This document shows positions 41,137 through 49,894 of a stretch of DNA of 64,000 nt, in pieces (within the stretch, counting starts at the first letter, position 1; each line of letters begins with the position of its first letter). Both the position numbers and the translations under genes were made by a program. The stretch is from the NCBI RefSeq assembly GCF_022695595.1, contig NZ_CP074380.1, positions 5,958,001 through 6,022,000 on the forward strand, read 5' to 3'. A model generated the notes under the pieces. The model did no database searches, was not told the origin of the DNA, and was given only the letters and a program-made list of their open reading frames with translations. This DNA comes from Streptomyces sp. MST-110588 (GTDB lineage: Bacteria; Actinomycetota; Actinomycetes; Streptomycetales; Streptomycetaceae).

Positions 41137-41976
41137 TTGGTAAATCTCAAGCAGTTGAACCCGGACGCCTCTCCTCAAGCGGCCTACGGCGCCCGTTTGC
41201 GCAGCGTGCGGGAAGCTCACGGTTGGAGGCAGGACGAGCTGGCCAAACGGGTGGGCTACTCGGGACGGCACATCTCGGCAGTCGAAACCTGTTGCAAGCC
41301 GCCATCTCGCCGTTTCTCGCACGCTGTAGACGCTGCTCTTGGGCTCGCCGGTACCGCAGAGTCGTTCGAGCGTGAGTGGGCGCAGATCAAGAACGGTAGT
41401 TTGCTGGAGGGGTTCTCGGAGTACGTCGGGTACGAGGGCCGGGCGGTGGAGATTCGACAGTTTGAGATCGGAATCATCCCTGGCCTGTTGCAGACACCGG
41501 AGTACGCACGCGTGTTGGCAAACAGCGCCGTACGTCGCGGTGCCATTACACCCGAACAAGCAGATGAACGAGTCGCGTTCCTGGCTGCGCGACAAGCGGC
41601 GCTCGAACGGCCCCAGCCACCCATGCTGTTCGTGACCATGGACGAAAGCTGTATCCGGCGTCCTGTCGGCGGGTGGTCCGTCATGGACGCTCAGTTGAGG
41701 CACCTGGTGGAGTTCGCCGAGCGGCCAGACACACTGTTGCAAGTTGCACCGTTTGACATCGGCGAGCGTCGCACGCTCAACTACCCCGTCAACCTCCTGA
41801 TGATGGCGGACCGGACTCTGGTCGCCTACGCAGAGTCCCAAAGTCAGGGGCACCTGGACCGAGAGATCTCGTCCGTGATGCCCATACTGAAGGCATACCA
41901 TCAGTTGCAGGCCGAAGCGCTCTCCCAAGCGGCGTCCGTGGCCATGATTGAGCAGTTGCGAAAGGGCACATCGTGA
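41137..41976 (+). CDS. XRE-family transcriptional regulator with DUF5753 domain
   Basis: 279 residues. The N-terminal helix-turn-helix is AYGARLRSVREAHGWRQDEL followed by AKRVGYSGRHISAVETCCKP. The C-terminal DUF5753 domain includes IRQFEIGIIPGLLQTPEYAR, ARQAALERPQPPMLFVTMDE and LQVAPFDIGERRTLNYPVNL. This is the standard regulator of XRE/DUF397 pairs in Streptomyces, several of which influence development and antibiotic production. The start is a TTG at 41137, six bases after GGAGG; the following codon is GTA, so no other start fits. The stop overlaps the DUF397 start (GTGA). GC is visibly lower than in neighbouring genes, consistent with horizontal transfer. Confidence 0.92.
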   Translation: MVNLKQLNPDASPQAAYGARLRSVREAHGWRQDELAKRVGYSGRHISAVETCCKPPSRRFSHAVDAALGLAGTAESFEREWAQIKNGSLLEGFSEYVGYEGRAVEIRQFEIGIIPGLLQTPEYARVLANSAVRRGAITPEQADERVAFLAARQAALERPQPPMLFVTMDESCIRRPVGGWSVMDAQLRHLVEFAERPDTLLQVAPFDIGERRTLNYPVNLLMMADRTLVAYAESQSQGHLDREISSVMPILKAYHQLQAEALSQAASVAMIEQLRKGTS

Positions 41977-42172
41977 CTACCGAACCCCCCGTTGGTACAA
42001 GTCCTCATACAGCGACAATGGCGGCACGTGCGTGGAAGTCGCTGCAAACCTCGCCATGTCACACGGCGTGGTACCCGTACGGGACTCCAAGGACCCGAAC
42101 GGTCCAGTCCTGACGTTCACCCTCACCGCCTTCACCGGACTGGTCGAGTTCGCCCGGCAAGCCGCCATCTGA
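41973..42172 (+). CDS. DUF397 protein, 5' end frameshifted
   Basis: The body of the protein, RWYKSSYSDNGGTCVEVAAN to GVVPVRDSKDPNGPVLTFTL and a C-terminal VEFARQA, is classic DUF397 (about 65 residues). The natural start is the GTG at 41973 that overlaps the XRE stop and reads VTTEPP, but it falls one base out of frame. An added C in the six-C run at 41985-41990 would give VTTEPPRWYKSSYS, the usual family N terminus. As written, the only in-frame start is a poor TTG at 41948 inside the XRE gene. Function is unknown, but it is invariably partnered with the upstream XRE regulator. Confidence 0.85.
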
Positions 42173-42173
42173 C

Positions 42174-42611
42174 CTACGCGGCCGGCCCGCCCACGAGCCC
42201 CGCCACCCCCAACGGGGCGGCGGGGTCCGACGACTCAAGCGCCCGACGCAACTCCTCGTCCAACGACGGGGGCCAGGCATACCCGTACTCCTCGGCGCAC
42301 TCCCGGTCGCCCCCGCAGACGACCGCACCGGCCAGGGGGTGCGGTTGCCTGAGAGCGGCGAGGATGCGTTCGGCCTGGATGCCGGGGCTTTCCCCGGTCA
42401 CCGGGAATCCGATCCGCAGTTGGACGGCCAGTTGGGCGTTGACGCGCGGCACGTGCAGGGAGACGAGCACCTGCCCGGGGTCCGAGTCACAGACGGAGAC
42501 CCAGAACGGATCGCTGTTCCAGGCGGCCAGCGGATTCGGCAGGACGTGCAGCCGCTCGTCCACCAGGTCCGCGACGTCCCATGCCTTCGAAGGCCGCGCT
42601 GCCAGCCCCAT
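42174..42611 (-). CDS. Hypothetical protein
   Basis: 145 residues with a good start (ATG after GAGGGGAACG). The sequence AWDVADLVDERLHVLPNPLA, VSVCDSDPGQVLVSLHVPRV and AQLAVQLRIGFPVTGESPGI is globular and includes a C-terminal acidic segment YGYAWPPSLDEELRRALESS. Its stop is one base after the DUF397 stop on the other strand, so the two converge with no terminator space. It seems part of the XRE/DUF397 cassette that separates the histidine kinase from its regulator. No family recognised. Confidence 0.65.
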   Translation of the reverse strand: MGLAARPSKAWDVADLVDERLHVLPNPLAAWNSDPFWVSVCDSDPGQVLVSLHVPRVNAQLAVQLRIGFPVTGESPGIQAERILAALRQPHPLAGAVVCGGDRECAEEYGYAWPPSLDEELRRALESSDPAAPLGVAGLVGGPAA

Positions 42612-42765
42612 CGTTCCCCTCGTGTGTACGTTCGGCGCCCGACCAGTTCGTGGGCGCCGGTGATCGCCCGATCATAACGACGGCCGTCGCCTCTCCCGCA
42701 CGTACGCATCGCGTACGCATCGCGTACGAGTGCGGGTACCCCGGCGCCGCATCCCCCTCCCGTAC

Positions 42766-44097
42766 CTACTCGGCCCGGCCTTCCGGTGACACCAGATCGT
42801 CCGCGTTGACCGGGAGTTCGGCGGTGAGGCGGAAGCCGCGGCGCGGGGCCGGGCCGGTGGTCAGGGTGCCGCCGGCGGTGGCGAGGCGTTCGGCCAGGCC
42901 CTTCAGGCCGGTGCCGCCGACGCGGGGGGCGGGGGCGGCCGGGTCCTCGGGGGCGGGGCCGTGGCCGTCGTCCGTGATGGTCAGGTGGGCGCGGGCGCCG
43001 CCGGGGTCGACCCGGACCTCGATCTCGCACTGCTGCGCCCCGCTGTGACGCACCGCGTTGGTGACCCCTTCGCGTACGACCCAGCCGAGCAGCGCCCCGG
43101 CCTGCGGGGGCAGCGGCGGGCCGGACTGGCGGACCACCGGCTCGATGCCGGCCGCCTCCAGTGCCGAGCGCGCCCGGTCCAGTTCGGTGCCCAGACTGCC
43201 CTCGCGGTAGCCGGTGACGGCCTCGCGGACCTCGGTCAGGGCCTGGCGGCCGACGCTCTCGATGTCGGCGGCCTGGGCGAGGGCCGCGTCCAGGTTGCGG
43301 GGGGCCAGCCGCCGTACGGCCTCGGCCTTGACCACGACGACCGACAGGGTGTGGCCGAGGAGGTCGTGCAGATCGCGGGAGAAGCGCAGCCGCTCCTTCT
43401 CCACGGCGGCACGGGCCAGCTCCTGCCGGGTGGCGCGGAGTTCGACGACGGTGTCGGAGAGCTTGAGGACGGTGTGGGTCACCATGCCGGAGATGAAGGT
43501 GCCGTAGCCGATGGACCCGGCGTCCGAGGTGTCGGTCAGGCTCGTCACGTACCCCGCGATGCCGCTCAGGCTGACCAGTCCGAAGGCCAGCGCTTTGCCG
43601 CGCAGCTTGCGTACGGTGCCCGCGGCCAGCGAGAGCAGCGGGAAGAACGTCAGCCAGGCCCCGCCGTACCCGAGGGTGACCGCGAAGGTGATTGCGGCGA
43701 GGAGGCCCAGGGCGCACAGCGGGATACGGGAGTCGCGCAGGCGCGGGTTGAAGGAGGTCAGGACGACGGTGACGTACAGGGAGTTGAAGGCGAGGAGGGC
43801 GGCGCCGGCCACCCAGGGGTTGCCCTCCTTGCCCTCGATGACGTTGGAGAAGGCGCCCGCGCCCAGGATCAGCCAGGGAAGGAAGGCGAAGGCGGGGGGT
43901 CCCTTGTCGGTGATCACCGGGTCACCGTCTGCCCGGCCGGCCTTCTTTTCCCGCTTCACCCGGCCGAAGAGGCGACCACCGCCGCAGTCCCAGTCGTCCT
44001 CGCCTGCCCGGCCCGCCCTGCCGGTCAGGCCGGGCAGGCCACCGCGGCCGGCCTGGTCCACCGTGCCGTCCGCGGTCTTCCGTTCTTGCACCGTCAC
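42766..44097 (-). CDS. DesK/NarX-type sensor histidine kinase
   Basis: 443 residues. After a 60-residue basic/glycine-rich N terminus come about five or six membrane helices (FAFLPWLILGAGAFSNVI, AGAALLAFNSLYVTVVL, IPLCALGLLAAITFAVTLG). The HisKA_3 dimerisation segment RLRFSRDLHDLLGHTLSVVV has the phosphorylated histidine. The HATPase domain shows GWVVREGVTNAVRHSGAQQC (N box), LTITDDGHG and GGTGLKGLAERLATAGGTLT. The GTG start follows no obvious competitor. It lies downstream of an ABC ATPase-permease pair, the usual LiaFSR/bacitracin-type arrangement, and its probable response regulator is at 39560. Confidence 0.92.
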   Translation of the reverse strand: MTVQERKTADGTVDQAGRGGLPGLTGRAGRAGEDDWDCGGGRLFGRVKREKKAGRADGDPVITDKGPPAFAFLPWLILGAGAFSNVIEGKEGNPWVAGAALLAFNSLYVTVVLTSFNPRLRDSRIPLCALGLLAAITFAVTLGYGGAWLTFFPLLSLAAGTVRKLRGKALAFGLVSLSGIAGYVTSLTDTSDAGSIGYGTFISGMVTHTVLKLSDTVVELRATRQELARAAVEKERLRFSRDLHDLLGHTLSVVVVKAEAVRRLAPRNLDAALAQAADIESVGRQALTEVREAVTGYREGSLGTELDRARSALEAAGIEPVVRQSGPPLPPQAGALLGWVVREGVTNAVRHSGAQQCEIEVRVDPGGARAHLTITDDGHGPAPEDPAAPAPRVGGTGLKGLAERLATAGGTLTTGPAPRRGFRLTAELPVNADDLVSPEGRAE

Positions 44098-44152
44098 TCC
44101 CGTTCTCGTTCACGCCCGCGCGTTCACGCCGTGAACATGTCCATGCTCATGT

Positions 44153-44884
44153 TCACACCGTGCGTGCCGCCCGACGGTACGCGTGCACCGCGTAGCCGCC
44201 GAACACGGCCAGCCACGCCACCAGCACGCCCACCGTGACCAGCCCCGGCGCATGGCGCTCCGTCACGCTCCAGCCGAGCTCGGCGAAGCGGTGGGCGGGC
44301 GTCCACTGGGACAGCGAGCGCAGCCAGCCGGGGAAGGACTCGGCCGGGAACCACAGGCCGCCGACGATCGCCAGCAGCACCATGCACCCGGTGTTGACCA
44401 GGCCGGTGGTCTGGGCGGAGAGCCGGTAGCCGTTGCCCAGGCCCAGGAGGGTGAAGGGCGCGGTGCCGAGCCACAGGAGGACCACCAGCGCGGCCCACTG
44501 CCACCCGGCCATCTCGACGCCGTTGACGACCGCCCCTACGAGCAGCACCGTCACGATAGCGGGCAGCACCGTCACCGAGCCGGTCAGGGCGCGCCCGAGG
44601 ACGGCCTGACCTGGGCTCATCGGCATCGTACGGAGCTGCCGCAGCCAGCCCAGCCCCTTGTCCTCGGCGACGCCGGCGCCGGTGGCCAGGGCCGCGCCCA
44701 GTGCCCCGTACGCGGCCATCGCGACCATCGAGGAGATCTTCCACTGCGCCGCGGAGCCCGCCGCGCCGGTGCCCAGGTTGGTGAACATCAGATACATCAG
44801 GACCGGCATGCCGATGCCGAAGATCACATAGGTCTTGTCGCGCAGGGTGCGGCGGACTTCCAGCCCGACGTAGGCGAGCATCAC
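44153..44884 (-). CDS. ABC-2 type transporter permease
   Basis: 243 residues with six helices. The start MLAYVGLEVRRTLRDKTYVI and FGIGMPVLMYLMF, the segment TGAGVAEDKGLGWLRQLRTM and PMSPGQAVLGRALTGSVTVL are typical ABC-2 permease features; later helices include WAALVVLLWLGTAPFTLLGL and CMVLLAIVGGLWFPAESFPG. It pairs with the ATPase upstream, whose stop overlaps this start (the first codon may be the GTG at 44884 or the ATG at 44881). The pair probably exports a peptide, lipid or drug sensed by the downstream kinase. Confidence 0.9.
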   Translation of the reverse strand: MMLAYVGLEVRRTLRDKTYVIFGIGMPVLMYLMFTNLGTGAAGSAAQWKISSMVAMAAYGALGAALATGAGVAEDKGLGWLRQLRTMPMSPGQAVLGRALTGSVTVLPAIVTVLLVGAVVNGVEMAGWQWAALVVLLWLGTAPFTLLGLGNGYRLSAQTTGLVNTGCMVLLAIVGGLWFPAESFPGWLRSLSQWTPAHRFAELGWSVTERHAPGLVTVGVLVAWLAVFGGYAVHAYRRAARTV

Positions 44885-45888
44885 AGCGTTCCTCCGGTGA
44901 TGTGGGAGCGGGCGGGGAAGCGGTCGGCGGACCCGGCGCCGCCCTTGGTGCCGGCGCCGGTCAGGGTGAGGAAGGCGTCCTCCAAGCTGGCCGGGGCCAC
45001 CCGCAGACCGCGCACCAGGCCCTGCCCGGCGAGCGCGATCACCGTCGCGTCGGAGTCCGAGGAGCGCAGCAGGGCGCGGTCGCCGCGCACCTCCAGCGCG
45101 GTCACGCCGGGCAGCAGCGCCAGGCTCTCGGTCGGCCTGCCGGCCAGGTCGAAGGAGATCAGCGTCCCGTTGACCGCGGCCTTGATCGACTCGCTGCTGC
45201 CGTCGGCCACCACCTGCCCGCGGTCCACGACGACGATCCGGTCGGCGTTCTCGTCCGCCTCCTCCAGGTAGTGGGTGGAGAACAGGACCGTGTTGCCGCG
45301 CTGCGCGTAGGCCCGCATGGAGTGCCAGAAGGCGCGGCGCGCCTCGACGTCCAGGGCCGCCGTGGGCTCGTCCAGGACCAGCAGGTCGGGGTTGCCGGCC
45401 AGCGCCACCGCGAATCGCACCCGCTGGGCCTGCCCGCCGGAGAGCTTGTCCACCCGCCGCCCGGCCAGTTCGCCGATGTCCGCCAGCTCCAGGGCTTCCT
45501 GGACCGGCATCGGGCGCGGGTAGCCGGCGGCGACGAAGGTGATCAGCTCGCGCACCGTCACGCGGGGGATCGGCTTGCCGTCCTGGAGCATCGCCCCGAC
45601 CCGTCCCCGGCGTACGGCCCTCTCGGGATCCTCGCCGTACAGGCGCACCGTGCCGGAGGTGGGCGGCAGCAGTCCCAGCAGCATGCTGATGGTGGTGGAC
45701 TTGCCCGCGCCGTTGCGGCCGAGCAGGGCCACGGTCTCGCCCCGCCGTATCTCCAGGTCCAGCCCGTCCACGGCCCGCACGTCCCCGTAGGTCCGTACGG
45801 CTCCGCGGAAGGACACCGCGACCGCCGCGCCTGCCGCGGCCGTCGTCGTCCCCGCTGCCGGGCCGCTTCCCGTCGTTGTCGTCGTCAT
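44881..45888 (-). CDS. ABC transporter ATP-binding protein (drug/peptide export)
   Basis: 335 residues. Walker A GRNGAGKST, signature KLSGGQAQRVR, Walker B LLVLDEPTAALD and switch histidine in FSTHYLEEADENADR. The C-terminal 100 residues (LISFDLAGRPTESLALLPGV, EVRGDRALLRSSD, PASLEDAFLTLTG) are the regulatory extension of the DrrA/CcmA type. First gene of the operon ATPase-permease-kinase, divergent from the MaoC operon at 46198. A threonine/alanine-rich N terminus precedes the domain. Self-resistance or envelope-stress export is the common role of relatives. Confidence 0.92.
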   Translation of the reverse strand: MTTTTTGSGPAAGTTTAAAGAAVAVSFRGAVRTYGDVRAVDGLDLEIRRGETVALLGRNGAGKSTTISMLLGLLPPTSGTVRLYGEDPERAVRRGRVGAMLQDGKPIPRVTVRELITFVAAGYPRPMPVQEALELADIGELAGRRVDKLSGGQAQRVRFAVALAGNPDLLVLDEPTAALDVEARRAFWHSMRAYAQRGNTVLFSTHYLEEADENADRIVVVDRGQVVADGSSESIKAAVNGTLISFDLAGRPTESLALLPGVTALEVRGDRALLRSSDSDATVIALAGQGLVRGLRVAPASLEDAFLTLTGAGTKGGAGSADRFPARSHITGGTL

Positions 45889-46079
45889 GTCTGCGACTCT
45901 ATGAAGATGGCCGCTGACCTGGGCAGATACGAATGTGGGCGGCTGTGGGGGACAAATGTCACCGGTGGCCCGCCCGGTCCGCGACTGGTCTCACCGCCGC
46001 CCGGCTCGTCGCACTCCTGACACCGCGTCAGGACCCTTCCGGCTGTCCGGCGGATCGGCTATACATGACTGCCATCGGT

Positions 46080-46093
46080 TAGAACGCGTTCTA
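46080..46093. promoter_or_regulatory. KstR-type operator (perfect consensus and palindrome)
   Basis: TAGAACGCGTTCTA is a perfect 14-bp palindrome and matches TnnAACnnGTTnnA exactly. It lies about 105 bases upstream of the MaoC-like gene; a partial second copy (CTAGAAC) overlaps its right end. The TATACAT just upstream may be a -10 element. Confidence 0.75.
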
Positions 46094-46197
46094 GAACGGG
46101 GAACGGGTGCGGCCGACCCAGATGCGACCCCGGCGCGGCCGACGGTGCGGACGGCCGGGCCGGGGTCTTCCCGCCGTGGTGAAGGAGCAGCAGCCCC

Positions 46198-47076
46198 ATG
46201 CCCATCGACGCCGCCAAGGCCACCGCCGCCGAACCGCGGACCACCGAACTGACCTGGGACCACAAGGACGTCCAGCTCTACCACCTCGGCATCGGCGCCG
46301 GCGTGCCCGCCACCGACCCCGGCGAACTGCGCTACACCCTGGAGGACCGGCTGCACGTCCTACCCAGCTTCGCGACCGTGGCGGGCGGCGGTATGGCACT
46401 GGCCGGCGGCCTGTCCGCGCCCGGCATCGACGTCGACCTCACCGCCGTCCTGCACGGCGGCCAGACCGTCACGGTGCACCGCCCCCTCCCCGTCAAGGGC
46501 AGCGCCGTCCAGACCGCCACCGTCCCGGCCGTCTACGACAAGGGGAAGGCCGCCGTCATCCTCCTGCGCGCCGAAGTCGCCGACACCGACGGCCCGTTGT
46601 GGACCTGCGACACCCAGATCTTCGTACGCGGCGAGGGCGGCTTCGGCGGCGAGCGCGGCCCCTCCGGGCGCCTGGCCCTCCCCGACCGGGCGCCCGACAA
46701 GACGGTCGAGCGGCCTCTGCGCGAGGACCAGGCGCTGCTCTACCGCCTCAACGGCGACTGGAACCCGCTGCACGCCGACCCCGAGTTCGCCGCGCGGGCC
46801 GGTTTCGACCGGCCGATCCTGCACGGGCTGTGCACGTACGGCGTCACGCTCAAGGCCGTGGTGGACACGGTCCTGGGCGGGGACGTCGGGCGGGTGCGCT
46901 CGTACGCGACCCGCTTCGCGGGCGTGGTCTTCCCGGGGGAGACACTGCGCGTACGGATGTGGCGGGACGCCCCGGAGCCCGGCCGCGTGCAGGTGGCGGT
47001 CACGGCCGCCGACCGCGACGACGCGCCCGTCCTGGCCGACACGGTGATCGAGCACGGGCAGGCCGGACCTGTGTGA
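46198..47076 (+). CDS. MaoC-like (hydratase 2) enoyl-CoA hydratase
   Basis: 292 residues made of two hot-dog folds. The N-terminal half (KDVQLYHLGIGAGVPATDPG, TVTVHRPLPVKGSAVQTATV) is the non-catalytic copy. The C-terminal half has the hydratase 2 signature YRLNGDWNPLHADPEFAARA, with the catalytic Asp and His, followed by GFDRPILHGLCTYGVTLKAV. Double-hot-dog enzymes hydrate long or bulky 2-enoyl-CoAs, including steroid side-chain intermediates in KstR regulons. It is followed by alcohol dehydrogenase and SDR genes in the same direction and preceded by a KstR-type operator. Substrate is inferred to be a branched or sterol-like acyl-CoA. Confidence 0.9.
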   Translation: MPIDAAKATAAEPRTTELTWDHKDVQLYHLGIGAGVPATDPGELRYTLEDRLHVLPSFATVAGGGMALAGGLSAPGIDVDLTAVLHGGQTVTVHRPLPVKGSAVQTATVPAVYDKGKAAVILLRAEVADTDGPLWTCDTQIFVRGEGGFGGERGPSGRLALPDRAPDKTVERPLREDQALLYRLNGDWNPLHADPEFAARAGFDRPILHGLCTYGVTLKAVVDTVLGGDVGRVRSYATRFAGVVFPGETLRVRMWRDAPEPGRVQVAVTAADRDDAPVLADTVIEHGQAGPV

Positions 47077-47242
47077 GCCGCAGGACCCGTACGAGCTGCC
47101 CCCAGGGGTTCGTACGAGTCGTCCCGGGTGTCGTCCGGGCGGGTCCGTACGGCATGTGCCCGAGTGATTCCTGCGCGTACCCGAGTGATTCCCGTGTGAG
47201 TCCGTGTGAGTCCCCGTGAGTCCGTACGAGAGGAGCCGCGCC

Positions 47243-48328
47243 GTGCGCGCAGCCGTACAGCACGCGACAGGACAGGACAAGCTCGACGTCCTGGACGACG
47301 TCGAGACGGTGGGCTTCGGCCCCGGCAAGGTCAGGATCGGTGTCAGGGCCACCGGACTGTGCCACTCCGACCTCTCGGCGATGAGCGGTGTGCTTCCGCA
47401 GCCCGCGCCCTTCGTCCCCGGACACGAGGGCGCGGGGCAGGTCCTGGACGTCGGTGACGGGGTGACGGAGCTGCGGCCGGGCGACCGGGTGCTGGTGTGC
47501 TGGCTGCCGGCCTGCGGGACCTGTGCCTCCTGCAAGCGGGGACAGACCCACCTGTGCCTGGCCGGATTCATGAGCGCCGGTACGCCCAACTTCCGGCGGA
47601 CCGGCGCCCGCCCCACCGAGTTGTACGGGTTCGCCGGGACCGGCACCTTCGCCGAGGAGGTCGTGGTCGCCGCCCCCTGCGCCGTCCCCATCCCGGACGA
47701 CCTCCCGTACGAGATCGCGGCGCTGATCGGCTGCGGGGTGACCACCGGCCTCGGCGCGGCCCTGAACACCGCGCGGGTGGCAGCCGGTTCGTCGGTCGCG
47801 GTCATCGGCTGCGGCGGCGTGGGCATCTCGGTCATCCAAGGCGCGCGGTTGAGCGGCGCCGCCCAGATCGTCGCGGTGGACCCGGTCGCCTTCCGGCGCG
47901 ATGCGGCGCTGCGCTTCGGCGCGACCGAGGCCGCGGCGCCCGACGCCCTCGACGACGCCCGGCAGCGGATCACCGCGGGCGAGGGCTTCGACTACGTCTT
48001 CGAGGCCGTCGGCAGGTCCGCCACCACCCGTACCGCGTACGACATGACCCGGCGCGGCGGCACCCTGTGCGTCGTGGGCGCGGGGGCGGTCGACGACTTC
48101 CTCCAGCTCAGCATGTTCGAGCTGTTCTTCGACGAGAAGCGCGTCCTGCCCTCCCTGTACGGAGGCGGCGACGTACTGCGGTCCTACCAGCGGACCATCG
48201 CCCTGTGGCGGGCCGGCCGGATCGACCTCGAAGGGCTGATCACCCACCGGGTACGGCTCGGTGAGATCAACGAGGCGCTGGACCAGATGCGTACGGGCGT
48301 CGCGCTGCGCACCTGCGTGGAGATCTGA
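47243..48328 (+). CDS. Zinc-dependent alcohol dehydrogenase (medium-chain, AdhD/class III-like)
   Basis: 361 residues. Catalytic zinc ligands are in ATGLCHSDLSAM and VPGHEGAGQVLDVG. The structural zinc loop is PACGTCASCKRGQTHLCLAG (four cysteines). The Rossmann motif is VIGCGGVGISVIQGARLSGA with DP after strand 2, indicating NAD. FDYVFEAVGRSATTRTAYDM and GGTLCVVGAGAVDD are typical of mycobacterial-like zinc alcohol dehydrogenases of the AdhD group. The start is the GTG eight bases after AGGAG. The 47.08-47.24 kb gap holds short repeated GAGTGATTCC/GTGAGTCC units. Part of the KstR-type MaoC-ADH-SDR operon. Confidence 0.92.
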   Translation: MRAAVQHATGQDKLDVLDDVETVGFGPGKVRIGVRATGLCHSDLSAMSGVLPQPAPFVPGHEGAGQVLDVGDGVTELRPGDRVLVCWLPACGTCASCKRGQTHLCLAGFMSAGTPNFRRTGARPTELYGFAGTGTFAEEVVVAAPCAVPIPDDLPYEIAALIGCGVTTGLGAALNTARVAAGSSVAVIGCGGVGISVIQGARLSGAAQIVAVDPVAFRRDAALRFGATEAAAPDALDDARQRITAGEGFDYVFEAVGRSATTRTAYDMTRRGGTLCVVGAGAVDDFLQLSMFELFFDEKRVLPSLYGGGDVLRSYQRTIALWRAGRIDLEGLITHRVRLGEINEALDQMRTGVALRTCVEI

Positions 48329-48406
48329 GGGCCCGAGGACCCGGGGAGCCGAAGAGCTGAGGACCCGGCCAGCACAGGCGAGAACCGACCCGAGAGGACC
48401 GCGAGA

Positions 48407-49392
48407 ATGGTGCGCACCGATCCTGCTCCGTCATCTGATCCGTCACCTGTTCCGTCCCTGCCGCTGGAGGGGCTGTCCGCCCTCGTCACGGGCGCGGGCC
48501 GGGGCCTGGGCCGCGCGGAGGCGCTCGAACTCGCCCGCCTGGGCGCGAGCGTCGTCGTCAACGACTACGGCCGGCCGGGCCGGGACGGCTCTGGCGCGGG
48601 CTCCGCGGCCCCGGCCGAGGAGACCGCCGCGGCGATCCGCGCGGCGGGCGGCCGGGCGGTCGCGCACACCGGTGACGTCGCCGAGTTCGAGGCGGCGCGG
48701 GACATGGTCCGCCTGGCCGTGGAGAGCCACGGGAAGCTGGACATCCTGGTCAACAACGCGGGCATCCTGCGGGACCGCATGGTCTTCTCGATGAGCGAGG
48801 ACGAGTGGGACCAGGTGATCCGCGTCCATCTCAAAGGCCACTTCAACACCACGCGTTTTGCCGCCGCCCACTGGCGCGAACGCTCCAAGGCCGCCGGCTC
48901 CCCGGTGTACGGGCGGATCGTGAACACCTCGTCGGAGGCGTTCGTGGCGGGCTCGGCGGGCCAGCCCAACTACGCGGCGGCCAAAGGCGGCATCGTCGGG
49001 CTCACCACCTCGACGGCCCTGGCCCTGGCCAAGTACGGCGTGCGGACCAACGTGATCTGCCCGCGTGCCCGGACCCGGATGACCGAGGACGTCTTCGCGG
49101 ACTTCGCGGTGCCGGGGGAGGGCGAGTTCGACCCGCTGGCCCCGAGCACGTGGCGCCCCTGGTCGGCTACCTGGCCTCCCCGGCGGCTGAGCGGGTCAAC
49201 GGGCAGCTCTTCGTCGTCCACGGCGGGCTGGTGGCGATCGTCCAACGGCCGCAGGTGGCCGCCCGGTTCGACACGGAGAAGGACGTCTTCACCTACGAGG
49301 AGCTGGACGGGCTGCTCACCCCGTACTACGCGGAACGCCCGCTGCAGGAGACCTTCGCGGCGTCCGAGATCCTGGGGCTCAAGCACGTATGA
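48407..49392 (+). CDS. Short-chain dehydrogenase (HSD17B4/3-hydroxyacyl-CoA DH-like), 3' end frameshifted
   Basis: From ATG 48407: SALVTGAGRGLGRAEALELA (TGxxxGxG), VVVNDYGRPG, DILVNNAGILRDRMVFSMSE (NNAG), VNTSSEAFVAGSAGQPNYAA and AKGGIVGLTT (YxxxK) define a classical SDR close to the D-3-hydroxyacyl-CoA dehydrogenase domain of peroxisomal multifunctional enzyme type 2. After EGEFDPLAP the annotated frame degenerates. The neighbouring frame continues sensibly as EHVAPLVGYLASPAAERVNG and QLFVVHGGLVAIVQRPQVAA to GLKHV at 49392. One C added in the four-C run at 49140-49143 joins them into about 328 residues. Last gene of the MaoC operon. Confidence 0.88.
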
Positions 49393-49410
49393 CACGGACG
49401 CATGACATGG
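49385..49410. repeat. 13-bp direct repeat over the SDR stop codon
   Basis: ACGTATGACACGG (with the TGA stop of the SDR) is followed immediately by ACGCATGACATGG and then by looser CACATG/GGCACG copies to about 49445. Confidence 0.55.
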
Positions 49411-49894
49411 CACATGTGGCACGGCACATAGGGCGCGGCACGTATGTCATGACATGTATGGCGCAGCACGTGGACGCGGCGGGTACGACGCGGGTCCGAA
49501 CGGCACCGCCGCCGCCCGGTCGGACCGGACGGCGGCGGAAAGGCGGTGCGGCCGGTGGGCCGGAAGACCTCGGACGTCAGGCGTCCTGCGGCTCCTTCTC
49601 CCGGCGGTGCCTGCCGTTGGGGGACGTCCCGGCGTCCTCCCGTGCGGCCGGGCCGCGGTGCCTGCCTGCGCCTTCCGCCGTGGCGGCCTGGGCGGATGCC
49701 TCGTACGGGCGCGCCTCGGTCGTGTCGGTCCGGGCTTCGGACATGGGTTGAGTCACTCCGTCAGATAGCTTGCAGTACGCGTCGGGACCTCGTCGGCCGG
49801 CGCCGGGAAGTCACCCCGGACACCACCCTCGACGGCCGGGTCAACCGGCTGCGCAGCCCCCGCCCGGAATCCTAACCGGGGGGTCGATCTTGCA
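49393..49894. other. Intergenic region between SDR and the propeller-like gene
   Basis: About 500 bases between two convergent genes, with no supportable coding region. The first 60 bases are degenerate CATG-containing repeats. The rest is GC-rich without clear hairpins. A short frame near 49800-49875 ending in DTTLDGRVNRLRS looks faintly like the tail of an OmpR-type regulator but is too short to annotate. Confidence 0.4.

Noticed and set aside
49770..49875. Remnant of an OmpR-type response regulator (DTTLDGRVNRLRS)
   Set aside because: Only about 20 residues resemble the family; too short to support even a pseudogene.
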